DNA from: Shewanella sp. 1CM18E
GTDB taxonomy: Bacteria > Pseudomonadota > Gammaproteobacteria > Enterobacterales > Shewanellaceae
DNA length: 64,000 nt
Direction: 5' to 3'
NCBI RefSeq assembly: GCF_023161665.1
Contig: NZ_JALNTW010000011.1
Span: forward strand, 78,498 to 142,497
Shown here: one piece after another, positions 1 through 8,125 of the stretch
How the letters are laid out: every line of letters starts with the position of its first letter
Numbering within the stretch: the first letter of the stretch is position 1
Made by a program: the position numbers and the translations under genes
The notes under the pieces: generated by a model
Database searches by the model: none
What the model was told of the DNA's origin: nothing
The model's input: the letters and a program-made list of their open reading frames with translations, nothing else

Positions 1-639
1 ATCAACATTTTTAAGCTCTGGCCAATTAATTGGCTTTTTAACTAAGCCGTAAGCTAGCATCGACATCACCACGAGCCCAGGTGGCACATTGATGTAAAAC
101 AGATAGTGCCAACTAAATTGCTCGGTGAGCCAACCACCTAATGTTGGGCCTATTGATGGCGCAAAAGTCGCGGTAATGCCAAAAAGCGCCATGCCTACCG
201 CGCGTTTACTGTCGGGTAAGTACTCTAAAATCAGCCTAAAGGCCATAGGAATAAGTGCGCCACCAAAAAAGCCCTGCATCGCCCTAAAGGCGATCATAGA
301 CTCAAGGTTCCAAGCGACCGAGCAAAGCAGTGACGCCAAGATAAATATCGCGCAATTCCATAGCATATAGCGACGAATATCTAGCCCTTTACTGAGCCAG
401 CCTGATAGTGGAATGGCAATCATCTCTGCGACGAGATAAGCAGTCGCGATCCAAGAGCCTTCCTCTAGTGTTGCCCCTAAGCCGCCTTGGATCTCTTTCA
501 TCGAGGCATTGGTGATTTGGATATCCAAAATCGCCATAAATGCGCCGATAAGCCCGCCAAAAACAGCTATCCAAGCGCGGCGACTGCCAGGCTCAACTTG
601 CTCAAATGGATGCAAGGTTTCAGCTTTAGCCGCAGACAT
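1..639 (-). CDS. emrB: EmrB/DHA2-type MFS drug efflux permease (3' end cut by window edge)
   Basis: This is the first 213 codons of a 14-TM major facilitator permease that works with the membrane-fusion protein encoded just upstream. It would export hydrophobic drugs or toxic compounds across the inner membrane, driven by protons. The N-terminal half is visible: an early segment with the DHA2 motif LDIQITNAS, the GSWIATAYLVAE helix, and GPTLGGWL of motif C, which is typical of antiporters. The start ATG (639-637) overlaps the TAA stop of the fusion gene by one base (TAATG), which implies translational coupling. The C-terminal half lies outside the window, so the substrate cannot be judged. 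The family call is firm; orthology to emrB itself is inferred. Confidence 0.9.
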   Translation of the reverse strand, partial: MSAAKAETLHPFEQVEPGSRRAWIAVFGGLIGAFMAILDIQITNASMKEIQGGLGATLEEGSWIATAYLVAEMIAIPLSGWLSKGLDIRRYMLWNCAIFILASLLCSVAWNLESMIAFRAMQGFFGGALIPMAFRLILEYLPDSKRAVGMALFGITATFAPSIGPTLGGWLTEQFSWHYLFYINVPPGLVVMSMLAYGLVKKPINWPELKNVD

Positions 640-1712
640 TAGTATTGCGCTCTGTTAGCAACAACATCCGTGCTCAGTACATCACTCGCAGTATCCACCT
701 TCACCAAAGCACTCAGCCCTGGAACAATTCTGCCATGCTCAAGTTGCGTGGCAGAGTCGCTATCTAAACGAATACGCACCGGGATCCTTTGTACAATCTT
801 AGTAAAGTTGCCTGTGGCATTTTCTGCTGGCAATAGGCTGAATTTGGCCCCAGATGCTGGTGCTAAACTGTCGATAACGCCAGTAAAATGCTTACCGGAA
901 AACGCATCGAGCTCTATCGCCACCGATTGCCCTGCATGCATTTGGGCAATTTGGGTTTCTTTAAAGTTGGCAGTGATCCACACAGCTTCATCTGGCACTA
1001 AGCTGTAAATGGCTTGCCCTGGCTGTACATATTGGCCTTGCTGAGCACCACGTTTACCAATAATGCCGCTAAACGGCGCGGTAATTTTGGTATCAGCGAG
1101 TTGAATTTGCGCCAAAGCTAAGCCAGCTTTGGCTTGCTCAACGCTAGAATCTGCTTCAACTAATTGCGCCGTTAGCACTTTAAGCTCACGCTGCTTAGCA
1201 ACGAGCGCCGCTTTAGCTTCATCAACATGGGCGCTAGCGGACTCAAACCCAGCTTGCGCTTCATCAACCGCATCTTGCGAGCTATAGTTTTTCACTTTTA
1301 ACTTTGATGCGCGGCTTAATTGCTGCTGGCTACGAACTTGCTCTGCTTCTGCTGCCACGACACTGGCTTTAGCTTGTGAAATTAACGCCTGTTGCAAATC
1401 AACTTGCGCATGCAATGTTTGACCCTGTGCTTTAGCGCTAGACAATGATGCTTGGCTTTGCGCAACCTTGGCCGCAAACTGACTATCTTCGAGTTGAGCC
1501 AATAGCTGGCCTTGCTCAACATGCTGATTATCTGTAACAAATGTGGCCGTTACATAGCCCGGGACTTTAACGCTAATATGAGAAATATCGGCTTCTACAT
1601 AGGCGTTATCGGTAGATTCAAAATTACGTACTTGAGTCCACCAGTAATAACCGCCAGCGACTAACGCAATAATAAGTACAGGAATCCCGAAATATAACTT
1701 AGTTTTTGACAT
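639..1712 (-). CDS. emrA: HlyD/EmrA-family membrane fusion protein
   Basis: This is a periplasmic adaptor of 357 residues, linking the inner-membrane EmrB-type pump to an outer-membrane channel. One N-terminal membrane anchor (about residues 7-26) is followed by the biotinyl-lipoyl-like half-motif (VPGYVTATFVTDNQHVEQGQLLAQL), a long Ala/Gln-rich coiled-coil hairpin (about 80-200) and the returning lipoyl half with ITAPFSGIIGKRGAQQGQYV. The length matches EmrA-type adaptors. The start is supported by a strong AAGGAGT ribosome-binding site. It forms a two-gene operon with emrB and is divergent from a LysR gene 94 bp away, which is the likely regulator. No TolC homologue lies in the window. Confidence 0.92.
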   Translation of the reverse strand: MSKTKLYFGIPVLIIALVAGGYYWWTQVRNFESTDNAYVEADISHISVKVPGYVTATFVTDNQHVEQGQLLAQLEDSQFAAKVAQSQASLSSAKAQGQTLHAQVDLQQALISQAKASVVAAEAEQVRSQQQLSRASKLKVKNYSSQDAVDEAQAGFESASAHVDEAKAALVAKQRELKVLTAQLVEADSSVEQAKAGLALAQIQLADTKITAPFSGIIGKRGAQQGQYVQPGQAIYSLVPDEAVWITANFKETQIAQMHAGQSVAIELDAFSGKHFTGVIDSLAPASGAKFSLLPAENATGNFTKIVQRIPVRIRLDSDSATQLEHGRIVPGLSALVKVDTASDVLSTDVVANRAQY

Positions 1713-1806
1713 GAATGACTCCTTGATTAGTGAGTCATAGTTTACTACTGTCTCAACATAGTTATTAGATAGCTAAAATATTACCCACTGTTTCACAGGT
1801 GTAACA

Positions 1807-2751
1807 ATGATAGATCTCAACCGCATCCAAATGTTTGTTCAAGTGGTCGAACAAGGTAGCTTCACTAAGGCTGCTAATGCTTTAGGTCTGACCAAAGCCA
1901 CCGTAAGCCGTAAGGTAGCTGAACTCGAAGCTGATGCCGGCGTACAGTTACTCTATCGCACGACTCGTGCACTCAAACTCACAGAAGCTGGCGCGGATTA
2001 CTACCATAAAGTTAATCGCATTTTAGTGGACTTAACCAATGCCGAAGACCAGCTCAGTGCTAGGCAGCAAACCATTAAGGGGCACTTAAAAATTGTCTGC
2101 CCTATCGAAATGGGTCAGCTGTATTTCGGACGGATCTTTGCGAGATTTTTGGCGCTGTATCCAGATATCACCATTGAAGCAGAGCTAACGAATCGACAAG
2201 TGGATGTGATTGGTGAAGGCATAGACATGCTGTTTCAGATCACCGAGCAAACCGATGACCGCTTGCAAACTTACGCCTTAATTAATACGCCTAAAATCTT
2301 AATGGCGAGCCCCAAATATATCGAAAAATACGGTAAACCCGCTACGCCAGAACAACTGAGCGCACATCAATGTATTCGTCTTGGCTCACCCCATATCGAC
2401 GGCAGTTGGACGCTATTTAATGGCCAGCAATGGATAACAATAGAGCCCGAGTCTCGACTAGAAACCAACAACATTACCTTAATGCGTGAGGCAGCCATTG
2501 AAGGCCTTGGGATCGCAGCAATCCCTATGGTCATTGCCCATAATGCCCTAGAGAAACAAGAGCTGGTCACCGTCTTAAATGACTTTCCTATGAAGCAAAG
2601 CTTAGTGACTATGAGCATGCCACAGCGGGTTTATTTACCACGCCGTTACCGGGTGTTTATTGAGTTTCTCTATGAAGCGCTTTTCGCTAATTGGCAAAAT
2701 AGAGTGTTAGATGTGCCAGACTTTATCCAGCGACCTGATTTTGATCAGTAA
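1807..2751 (+). CDS. LysR-family transcriptional regulator, divergent from emrAB
   Basis: A 314-residue LysR-type regulator. The N-terminal winged helix-turn-helix (residues 1-60, LNRIQMFVQVVEQGSFTKAA then TKATVSRKVAELE) is followed by the periplasmic-binding-protein-like effector domain (about 90-300). It resembles the AaeR/DsdC-like group that regulates neighbouring transport genes. It is transcribed away from emrA with a 94 bp shared promoter region, the usual layout for a LysR protein acting on its divergent neighbour. The effector is not predictable from sequence. The family is certain; the target is inferred from position. Confidence 0.93.
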   Translation: MIDLNRIQMFVQVVEQGSFTKAANALGLTKATVSRKVAELEADAGVQLLYRTTRALKLTEAGADYYHKVNRILVDLTNAEDQLSARQQTIKGHLKIVCPIEMGQLYFGRIFARFLALYPDITIEAELTNRQVDVIGEGIDMLFQITEQTDDRLQTYALINTPKILMASPKYIEKYGKPATPEQLSAHQCIRLGSPHIDGSWTLFNGQQWITIEPESRLETNNITLMREAAIEGLGIAAIPMVIAHNALEKQELVTVLNDFPMKQSLVTMSMPQRVYLPRRYRVFIEFLYEALFANWQNRVLDVPDFIQRPDFDQ

Positions 2752-2753
2752 CT

Positions 2754-2780
2754 AAAAAAGGGCCCCAATATGGAGCCCTA
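2754..2780 (-). terminator. Rho-independent terminator for the cytochrome gene
   Basis: A hairpin with arms AGGGC-C-CCA and TGG-A-GCCCT and loop ATA, followed on the minus strand by a run of six T. It lies about 50 bp beyond the cytochrome stop and also separates it from the convergent LysR gene. Because the plus strand shows A residues after the stem, it should act mainly on the minus-strand transcript. Confidence 0.75.
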
Positions 2781-2828
2781 AAAAAGTGGCCGGCTAGCCA
2801 GTTGCAGGGAGCAGCTAACCGTTACTTT

Positions 2829-4664
2829 TTATTCTTTACGGTCAAACACGTGGTACTTTTCAATACCGTATGAGCGACCTTCTGCGTGACAAGTTGCGCA
2901 CGACTCTGAAGTGCCTTGGCTGAACCAATCGCCAGTATGATCAACCGGAGTATTGATTTCGCCGCCATTCGACTTCATGTGGTTAAGCGCTTGGTCACTA
3001 TCGTGACATGCAAAACAGTTAGCCGTTACTGGGCTTGAAGCCACACCAGCAGTGCCACCATTAAAGGCTTTCGATAGCATGTACTGATTAGGTACCGCAT
3101 TTAAGTCGATACCTTCGGCATGACATGCAACGCAGTTTTCAGCATTAAGCTGAGTCGCCGAGTTTGGCTCGCCAGTAATTGCTGAGCTACCTACGCCCCA
3201 GTGCATGCTATGAACCATAGGGCCAAAGCCAGGTGCAGAGTTTTTAGAGCTACGATCTTGACCGTTGTTATGACAAGCAACACAACCTAAACCGCCATCA
3301 GCGTAGCTGCCATTTTTGTGGTAGTTGGTTTCGTTGTTGTGACAAGTGCTACAGCTATCCATGGTGACGCTATGGCGACGCTCATATAGCGTACCTGACA
3401 TCATGTCAGAGTAACCATGCAAGGTGACACCGTCATAACTCGCGTCTTCACCAAAGTTAAAGGTAATGCGCGAGCTTGCCATTAACTCTGGGAAAGTCGC
3501 ATCTAGCGTTGCGAAACATACCGCTGCGGTGCCGTTAGCATCAAATGTGGTCGTTGCAGTACGTGCCGCACGGCCAACAATTGAACCGTTATCATAGCCA
3601 TGTAGGTATGCGCCAAGATAAGACACAGTGCCATCGGCAAGTAAGGTCTCAAGATTCAGTTGCTCTTCACCTTTAAACAAGGCGATATCGGTACAGTAAC
3701 CCGCATCTGCGCTCATGTATGGCGCAGAAATCGTCGATGAATGCTCATCGCGTACTGTCGCTTTTTCAGCAACTTTTTTATGGAATAGACGCACATCATC
3801 AGACTCGCTAAAGCCAGTGTATGTCATCGCGACAGCCGTTGTACCGACGCCAGCAGCGTCATGGCAGTCAGTACAAGTACTCATGCTATTCACTTTAGTG
3901 ATAGGCTCTGCGTGACAGGTATAACAGTTAGCAGCATCAAAGTCTTTTTCAAACTTCTGGTGATTGATATGACCAATTTTTTGCATTGAGTTGCGGGCAT
4001 AACCACCTTCATCACGGACCACATTACCGTGACACACCATACAACCGGCCACGAGATCGGTTTCACCGTCAGTGTTAATTGCGGTGTAGCTTGGATGTTT
4101 TAGATTAGATGCGGCGTAATCGACATGACAACCATGACAAGTTGCCGTTGAAGTAGTGTGTAAACCTTCAGATTTATCAACCACGATATAAGCAGATTTA
4201 GCGATTTTTTCGCTACCGCCCACTGCAATACGAATGATACTTTCAGTACCCGAATTCACCGCAGGCATCGGCGCTAAGAACTCATAACGACCATCTTCAG
4301 TCATCGTCAGGCTTGCACCTTCGGTTTCATCCGAGGCACTGCCACCGACAATAGTGCCCTCAAAGTCTGGACGACTACGAGCAATACCTTTATCGGTTAG
4401 CGCTGCCACTTCAGCACTCACCTTTTCGAGTCCGCTAACTAACAAACCTTCCTCGTTAGTGACTTCAAATTCGAAGCGCACAGCGCCCTCTTCCAAGGTA
4501 TGACTGAGCATTTCAACATTGGTGGTTTCAGTCACTTCAACTACTGGCGGTAGCGGGCTGGTGCCATCTTCACCGTCACTACCATCTTTGCCATCGCTAC
4601 AGGCTGCTAGACCGAAAGCGGTTGCGACGATTAACGCCACACTGCATTTATTAAATTTTCTCAT
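2829..4664 (-). CDS. OmcA/MtrC-family outer-membrane multihaem c-type cytochrome lipoprotein, nine haem motifs
   Basis: Probably a surface electron-transfer lipoprotein of dissimilatory metal reduction. The N terminus has a short hydrophobic segment ending in LAAC, a lipobox, and then a Gly/Asp/Ser-rich linker (DGKDGSDGEDG) seen in this family. Nine CXXCH motifs are present. Four lie in a first cluster (CHGCH, CMVCH, CYTCH, CTDCH, roughly residues 175-275) and five in a second (CSTCH, CVACH, CVACH, CFACH, CATCH, roughly 440-600). Beta-rich stretches lie before each cluster, matching the I-IV domain plan of MtrC/OmcA. Typical members have ten haems and 640-735 residues; this one is shorter and lacks one haem in the first cluster. 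Three start codons occur in tandem (GTG 4670, ATG 4667, ATG 4664). I chose 4664 because it lies five bases after GGAG. No porin or MtrA-like partner is adjacent. Confidence 0.9.
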   Translation of the reverse strand: MRKFNKCSVALIVATAFGLAACSDGKDGSDGEDGTSPLPPVVEVTETTNVEMLSHTLEEGAVRFEFEVTNEEGLLVSGLEKVSAEVAALTDKGIARSRPDFEGTIVGGSASDETEGASLTMTEDGRYEFLAPMPAVNSGTESIIRIAVGGSEKIAKSAYIVVDKSEGLHTTSTATCHGCHVDYAASNLKHPSYTAINTDGETDLVAGCMVCHGNVVRDEGGYARNSMQKIGHINHQKFEKDFDAANCYTCHAEPITKVNSMSTCTDCHDAAGVGTTAVAMTYTGFSESDDVRLFHKKVAEKATVRDEHSSTISAPYMSADAGYCTDIALFKGEEQLNLETLLADGTVSYLGAYLHGYDNGSIVGRAARTATTTFDANGTAAVCFATLDATFPELMASSRITFNFGEDASYDGVTLHGYSDMMSGTLYERRHSVTMDSCSTCHNNETNYHKNGSYADGGLGCVACHNNGQDRSSKNSAPGFGPMVHSMHWGVGSSAITGEPNSATQLNAENCVACHAEGIDLNAVPNQYMLSKAFNGGTAGVASSPVTANCFACHDSDQALNHMKSNGGEINTPVDHTGDWFSQGTSESCATCHAEGRSYGIEKYHVFDRKE

Positions 4665-4741
4665 CATCACTCCATAATTTTTATTAAGTCGTGACCTTTT
4701 ACTCCCCCGTCATTACCTTAAAGTTTCAACTAGGGCTTTTA

Positions 4742-4757
4742 TGTGACTAAATTCTCA
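4742..4757. promoter_or_regulatory. CRP-like binding site upstream of the cytochrome gene
   Basis: TGTGA-N6-TCTCA differs from the CRP consensus TGTGA-N6-TCACA at one position. It lies about 80 bp upstream of the cytochrome start. CRP is the main activator of anaerobic respiration genes in Shewanella, so a site here is sensible, but this is a motif match only. The rest of the 4665-5130 gap is A/T-rich with no coding signal, apart from the hairpin at 5039-5088. Confidence 0.45.
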
Positions 4758-5038
4758 CCAACATACTTCTTTAGAGGTATGGTTCACATAAATAAAAAAA
4801 CAAAAACAGCCTAAAAACAAATTAAGATTCAATTAATTAGCACCCGAAAGCACTCTTTAGAAAAACAGTTTTATTAACAACAACTAACAAGGGAAACAAC
4901 CCAAAAAAAGCCAATATTAATGGCTAAGGGGAAATCGCAAATTAATGAAAAATTAAGCGAGTGGCGTGCGGTAAAAAACGATAGTGACTTGAGCGTTAAT
5001 ATGCAGAAATAATAGGCTGTAACTAAATCGATTTACTG

Positions 5039-5088
5039 ATTGATATAAGCTCAAGCAAGTTCGCTTACTTGAACTTATACATATCAAT
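5039..5088 (-). terminator. Long imperfect hairpin downstream of the NTF2-like gene
   Basis: Outer arms ATTGATAT and ATATCAAT enclose a 13-base stem (AAGCTCAAGCAAG with CTTACTTGAACTT) and a four-base loop. The two mismatched columns are C-A on the plus strand but become G-U wobble pairs in minus-strand RNA. This suggests the structure matters in the transcript of the gene that ends at 5131. There is no strong T run, so it may be a processing or weak termination hairpin rather than a classical terminator. Confidence 0.5.
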
Positions 5089-5130
5089 ATTTGCTTGTTG
5101 ATATAGTGGGTATAACAGCAGCTATGCCGC

Positions 5131-5496
5131 CTAACCTAGGACTTCAAACTCATCATCCACCAGCTTAGCCGTACCATCATCTTGCAGCACCCAAATTTCT
5201 TTGTGGACTACGCCATGGGCTTTATTCATTTTCCAAGCAGTTGTCAGCAATACCGATTTTTCATCTAGCACTTTAAATTCAGGGCTAGTGTATTCAACAT
5301 CGCAATAGCCTTGCTCAATCAAGTTTTGCCAAAATGCTTGAATCGCTTCGCGGCCTACAAACTCGCCAAAAGGACGAGCTAGCATTGGTGCATCGGCAGC
5401 ATATTGTGCCGCGCACAGTGCTGCATTTTGAGTATTAAAACCTTGCATCCAAGTGGCGCTGGCAAGCTTTACCGCATCGAGTAATTTCTGAGACAT
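5131..5496 (-). CDS. Small NTF2-like (SnoaL/DUF4440-type) protein
   Basis: A 121-residue cytosolic protein with the cone-shaped NTF2-like fold signature: an N-terminal helix with W and N (TWMQGFNTQNAALCAAQYAADAPMLARP), GREAIQAFWQNLI, then alternating strands ending in WVLQDDGTAKLVDDEFEVLG. Such proteins are small isomerases, dehydratases or ligand binders, and the substrate cannot be told from sequence. It is divergent from the LysR gene that starts 146 bp away, so that regulator probably controls it. The fold assignment is reasonable; the function is unknown. Confidence 0.8.
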   Translation of the reverse strand: MSQKLLDAVKLASATWMQGFNTQNAALCAAQYAADAPMLARPFGEFVGREAIQAFWQNLIEQGYCDVEYTSPEFKVLDEKSVLLTTAWKMNKAHGVVHKEIWVLQDDGTAKLVDDEFEVLG

Positions 5497-5642
5497 AGTG
5501 TGAACCTGTATTAGTTATCAATTTATGCCATCAGTTTACAGCGACAATTAGCATTGATAACCTAGGTAAAACTGCAATAAGTGTTCGACTAAACAGAACA
5601 ATTAAACTAGATAATCATCAGATCACAGATAAGGAAAGCAAT

Positions 5643-6530
5643 ATGGATCATCTGCGACATATGGCCATATTTAAACAAATCGTCGATAGCGGCTCGATAA
5701 GCGCTGCAGCCGATAAACTCAGTCTGTCTAAATCTGTGGTCAGTCACCATTTAAAATCACTAGAGCTAGCGGTGGGTGTGCAGCTATTGCATAGAACCAC
5801 TCGTAAACAACAACTTACTCCTGCAGGTAAAGATTTTTACCAGCGCTGCGGTGAATTAGCCAATATCTCTAACCTAGCGTGGCAGCAAGCTAGAGAAAGT
5901 GCCGACAAGCTAGCGGGACCAATTACAATCAGCTCCCCCCACGCTTTAGTTGACGACTTTATTGCGCCAACTATTGGCAAGCTATGCCAAGGCAACCCTA
6001 TGATTAGGCCGAGTATTCAGGTGCAAGATCGCCGTATTGATCTGCTTGGACAAGATATCGACCTCGCGGTGCGAGTCGGTAAGTTAGCATCGAGCAATTT
6101 AATCCAGCGCAAAGTCGGCGAGTTTCGCGATGTGCTTTGCGCCAGCCCCGCTTTTATTGCGCAGCATCAACAACAAATAGCCGCCGAGCAATGGCAAGAA
6201 TTAGATTACATCGCTAACTCTTGGCAGGGACAAAATATCGAGCACCAACTACAAACTAAAGCCAATAAAACAGAGGCAGCCCTCACCCTAAGCTTTAGTG
6301 CTAATCGCTTTGCCGATACTTCATCTGCTGTGCTGTCATTAGCAAAAGCAGGCTTAGGTGTGGCCTTATTACCTGATTTTGTATTTAAGCAGCAGCCCTC
6401 ACTCGTTGAACTCATCGCCAGTCATCAATGCCCACTAAACAGTGTGTATGCCTTGCATGATTTTGGCCGTACACCGCCGCTGTTAATCAAAAAAACCATT
6501 GATGCGCTAGTGGAATCCTTTCAAGAGTAG
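5643..6530 (+). CDS. LysR-family transcriptional regulator
   Basis: A 295-residue LysR-type protein with an N-terminal helix-turn-helix (HLRHMAIFKQIVDSGSISAAA, SKSVVSHHLKSLE) and a C-terminal effector-binding domain containing the LDLLGQDIDLAVRVG-type segment (DRRIDLLGQDIDLAVRVG). This is the pattern of the CrgA-like subgroup. The start is preceded by AAGGAA. It is divergent from the NTF2-like gene, its most likely target. Effector unknown. Confidence 0.92.
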   Translation: MDHLRHMAIFKQIVDSGSISAAADKLSLSKSVVSHHLKSLELAVGVQLLHRTTRKQQLTPAGKDFYQRCGELANISNLAWQQARESADKLAGPITISSPHALVDDFIAPTIGKLCQGNPMIRPSIQVQDRRIDLLGQDIDLAVRVGKLASSNLIQRKVGEFRDVLCASPAFIAQHQQQIAAEQWQELDYIANSWQGQNIEHQLQTKANKTEAALTLSFSANRFADTSSAVLSLAKAGLGVALLPDFVFKQQPSLVELIASHQCPLNSVYALHDFGRTPPLLIKKTIDALVESFQE

Positions 6531-6712
6531 ACACTAACGGTTAGACAAATGGCTGACAAAAAGCCTAACTCGCTATGGTTTAGAGCATTAGATGCAGATA
6601 TAAAACAAAATTAATCGCTGCGATTAGCATTTTTAAAGGCCTGCACCTGATTTGTTTCGATAAAGCTGCTAACATTGCTGGCAATTTTTTAAGCTTAGTG
6701 AGAAAGATCAAG

Positions 6713-7441
6713 ATGGGTAGAGCATACCAAAACAAAAAAGAATCCATGGCGAAAACTGCTGGGCAAAAAACTAGACTTTATTCTCGTTACGGGAAAGAGT
6801 TGTACGTTTGCGCCAAGAACGGTGGCTTCGATCCTGATGGCAACCTTGCACTTCGCACCATGATTGCCAAAGCCAAGAAAGACCAAGTACCAGCACACGT
6901 TATTGAACGTGCAATTGAAAAAGCCAAAGGCGGTGGTGGTGAAGACTACGAAACTGCGCGTTATGAAGGCTTTGGTCCTGGCGGCTGTATGGTTATTGCT
7001 GACTGCTTAACTGACAACGTAAAACGTACTTTCACTGAAGTTCGCCAAGCATTCGTTAAAAACGATGCTAAGCTAGGTGGCCCAGGTACTGTTGGTCACA
7101 TGTTCGATCACCAAGCGGTATTCGTATTCGCTGGCGACGACGAAGATGCAATTCTAGAAATGCTAATGATGGCTGACGTTGATGTATCTGACGTTGAACT
7201 AGAAGATGGCATGATCAGCGTTTACGCACCGCACACAGAGTTCTTCAAAGTCAAAACTGCATTAGCAGCTGAGCTACCAGAAGACACTGACTATGTGATG
7301 GAAGAGATCACATTCGTTCCGCAAACAATGACAGCAATTACTGATGCTGAAGAAATTGAGCAGTTCGAGAAGTTCCTAGCGGCACTTGAAGATTGTGATG
7401 ACGTGCAAAACGTTTACCACAACGCAGAACTTCCAGAGTAA
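6713..7441 (+). CDS. YebC/PmpR-family protein, YeeN type
   Basis: A 242-residue member of the YebC family, whose members are described as DNA-binding regulators (PmpR) and, more recently, as ribosome-associated translation factors. The N-terminal block [15 protein letters not shown] resembles E. coli YeeN rather than the canonical YebC start MAGHSKW, and the C terminus [10 protein letters not shown] also matches YeeN. Conserved blocks AIEKAKGG and [10 protein letters not shown] are present. A GTG at 6698 would add five residues, but the family start is MGR at 6713. It stands alone with its own terminator. Confidence 0.88.
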   Translation: MGRAYQNKKESMAKTAGQKTRLYSRYGKELYVCAKNGGFDPDGNLALRTMIAKAKKDQVPAHVIERAIEKAKGGGGEDYETARYEGFGPGGCMVIADCLTDNVKRTFTEVRQAFVKNDAKLGGPGTVGHMFDHQAVFVFAGDDEDAILEMLMMADVDVSDVELEDGMISVYAPHTEFFKVKTALAAELPEDTDYVMEEITFVPQTMTAITDAEEIEQFEKFLAALEDCDDVQNVYHNAELPE

Positions 7442-7486
7442 ACAAACACGACATACTCGCTACTGACTCGCTAAACGCGACTCAGC

Positions 7487-7513
7487 AAAAAGGCACTCAT
7501 TGAGTGCCTTTTT
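7487..7513 (+). terminator. Rho-independent terminator of the YeeN-type gene
   Basis: A perfect hairpin, AAGGCACTCA paired with TGAGTGCCTT, flanked by A5 and T5, 45 bases past the stop codon. The symmetric flanks suggest it works in both directions. Confidence 0.9.
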
Positions 7514-7540
7514 ATTGCTCGTAAACAAGCTTATTTCTTT

Positions 7541-7596
7541 AGCAAATAACGCAGCATCACGCCTTGCTGGCTGATATCTAAAACCTCATAGCCGTG
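7541..7596 (-). pseudogene. Remnant copy A of the yedF 3' end
   Basis: These 56 bases match the last codons of the intact yedF at 7801-8037 almost base for base (from the AGCAAATAACGCAGC block to the TAGCC-TG block), then diverge. It is too short to encode a protein. With copy B it shows repeated tandem duplication of the gene end followed by decay. Confidence 0.85.
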
Positions 7597-7649
7597 TAGC
7601 TCTTAATAATTAGCAGCATCATTTGGGCTTAGCTTTTAACTTATTTCTT

Positions 7650-7760
7650 TAGCTACTTCTTAAGCAAATAACGCAGCATCACGCCCTGTTGGCTAATATC
7701 TAAAACCTCGTAGCCATGGTTCTTTGCATCGCTTGAAAAAATAATGTTATTAATCGATTA
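7650..7760 (-). pseudogene. Remnant copy B of the yedF 3' end
   Basis: About 110 bases resemble the last third of intact yedF, including the stop-proximal CTACTTCTTAAGC block, the TCGTAGCCATGGTTCTTTGC block and the later TTAATCGATT block. A small insertion and substitutions near 7731-7745 break the frame. The short flanking sequence after the stop also resembles that of copy A and of the real gene. No start codon or first half remains. Confidence 0.85.
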
Positions 7761-7800
7761 CCCAAACCACTCGTGACAAAGCTGTTTAACTATTTTTCAA

Positions 7801-8037
7801 CTACTTCTTAAGCAAATAACGCAGCATCACGCCTTGCTGGCTGATGTCTAAAACCTCGTAGCCATGGTTCTTTGCATCATTAGGAATGTTGTTAATCGAT
7901 TGCGAGCAGTCGGTAATCACTTCCAATACTTCACCCGCTTTCAATGATTGCATCGCTTCAAGCGTGGCAACCGCTGGGTATGGACAAGGCTCACCGTAAA
8001 TCTCTAAATTGTAATCAGGTACGATAGATGCTGGCAT
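7801..8037 (-). CDS. yedF: TusA/YedF-like sulfurtransferase-fold protein linked to selenium transport
   Basis: A 78-residue TusA-family protein very close to E. coli YedF across its length: IVPDYNLEIYGEPCPYPAVATLEAMQSLKAGEVLEV, then NNIPNDAKNHGYEVLDI. The conserved CPxP motif cysteine (GEPCPYP), which carries sulfur in TusA, is present. I chose the ATG at 8037 because it follows GAGGAG closely and matches the family N terminus; an upstream in-frame start at 8067 adds ten unmatched residues. It follows yedE by 88 bp, as in the conserved yedE-yedF pair. In other genomes this pair is associated with selenium metabolism, and the neighbouring selenium genes support that role here. Confidence 0.92.
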   Translation of the reverse strand: MPASIVPDYNLEIYGEPCPYPAVATLEAMQSLKAGEVLEVITDCSQSINNIPNDAKNHGYEVLDISQQGVMLRYLLKK

Positions 8038-8125
8038 AAACTGCTCCTCAGCAATAAATTGGCTCAAATCGCTTGAGCCGAATACAAAACATATAAATCA
8101 ATTCGTTACTTCTAATAACAGGTCT

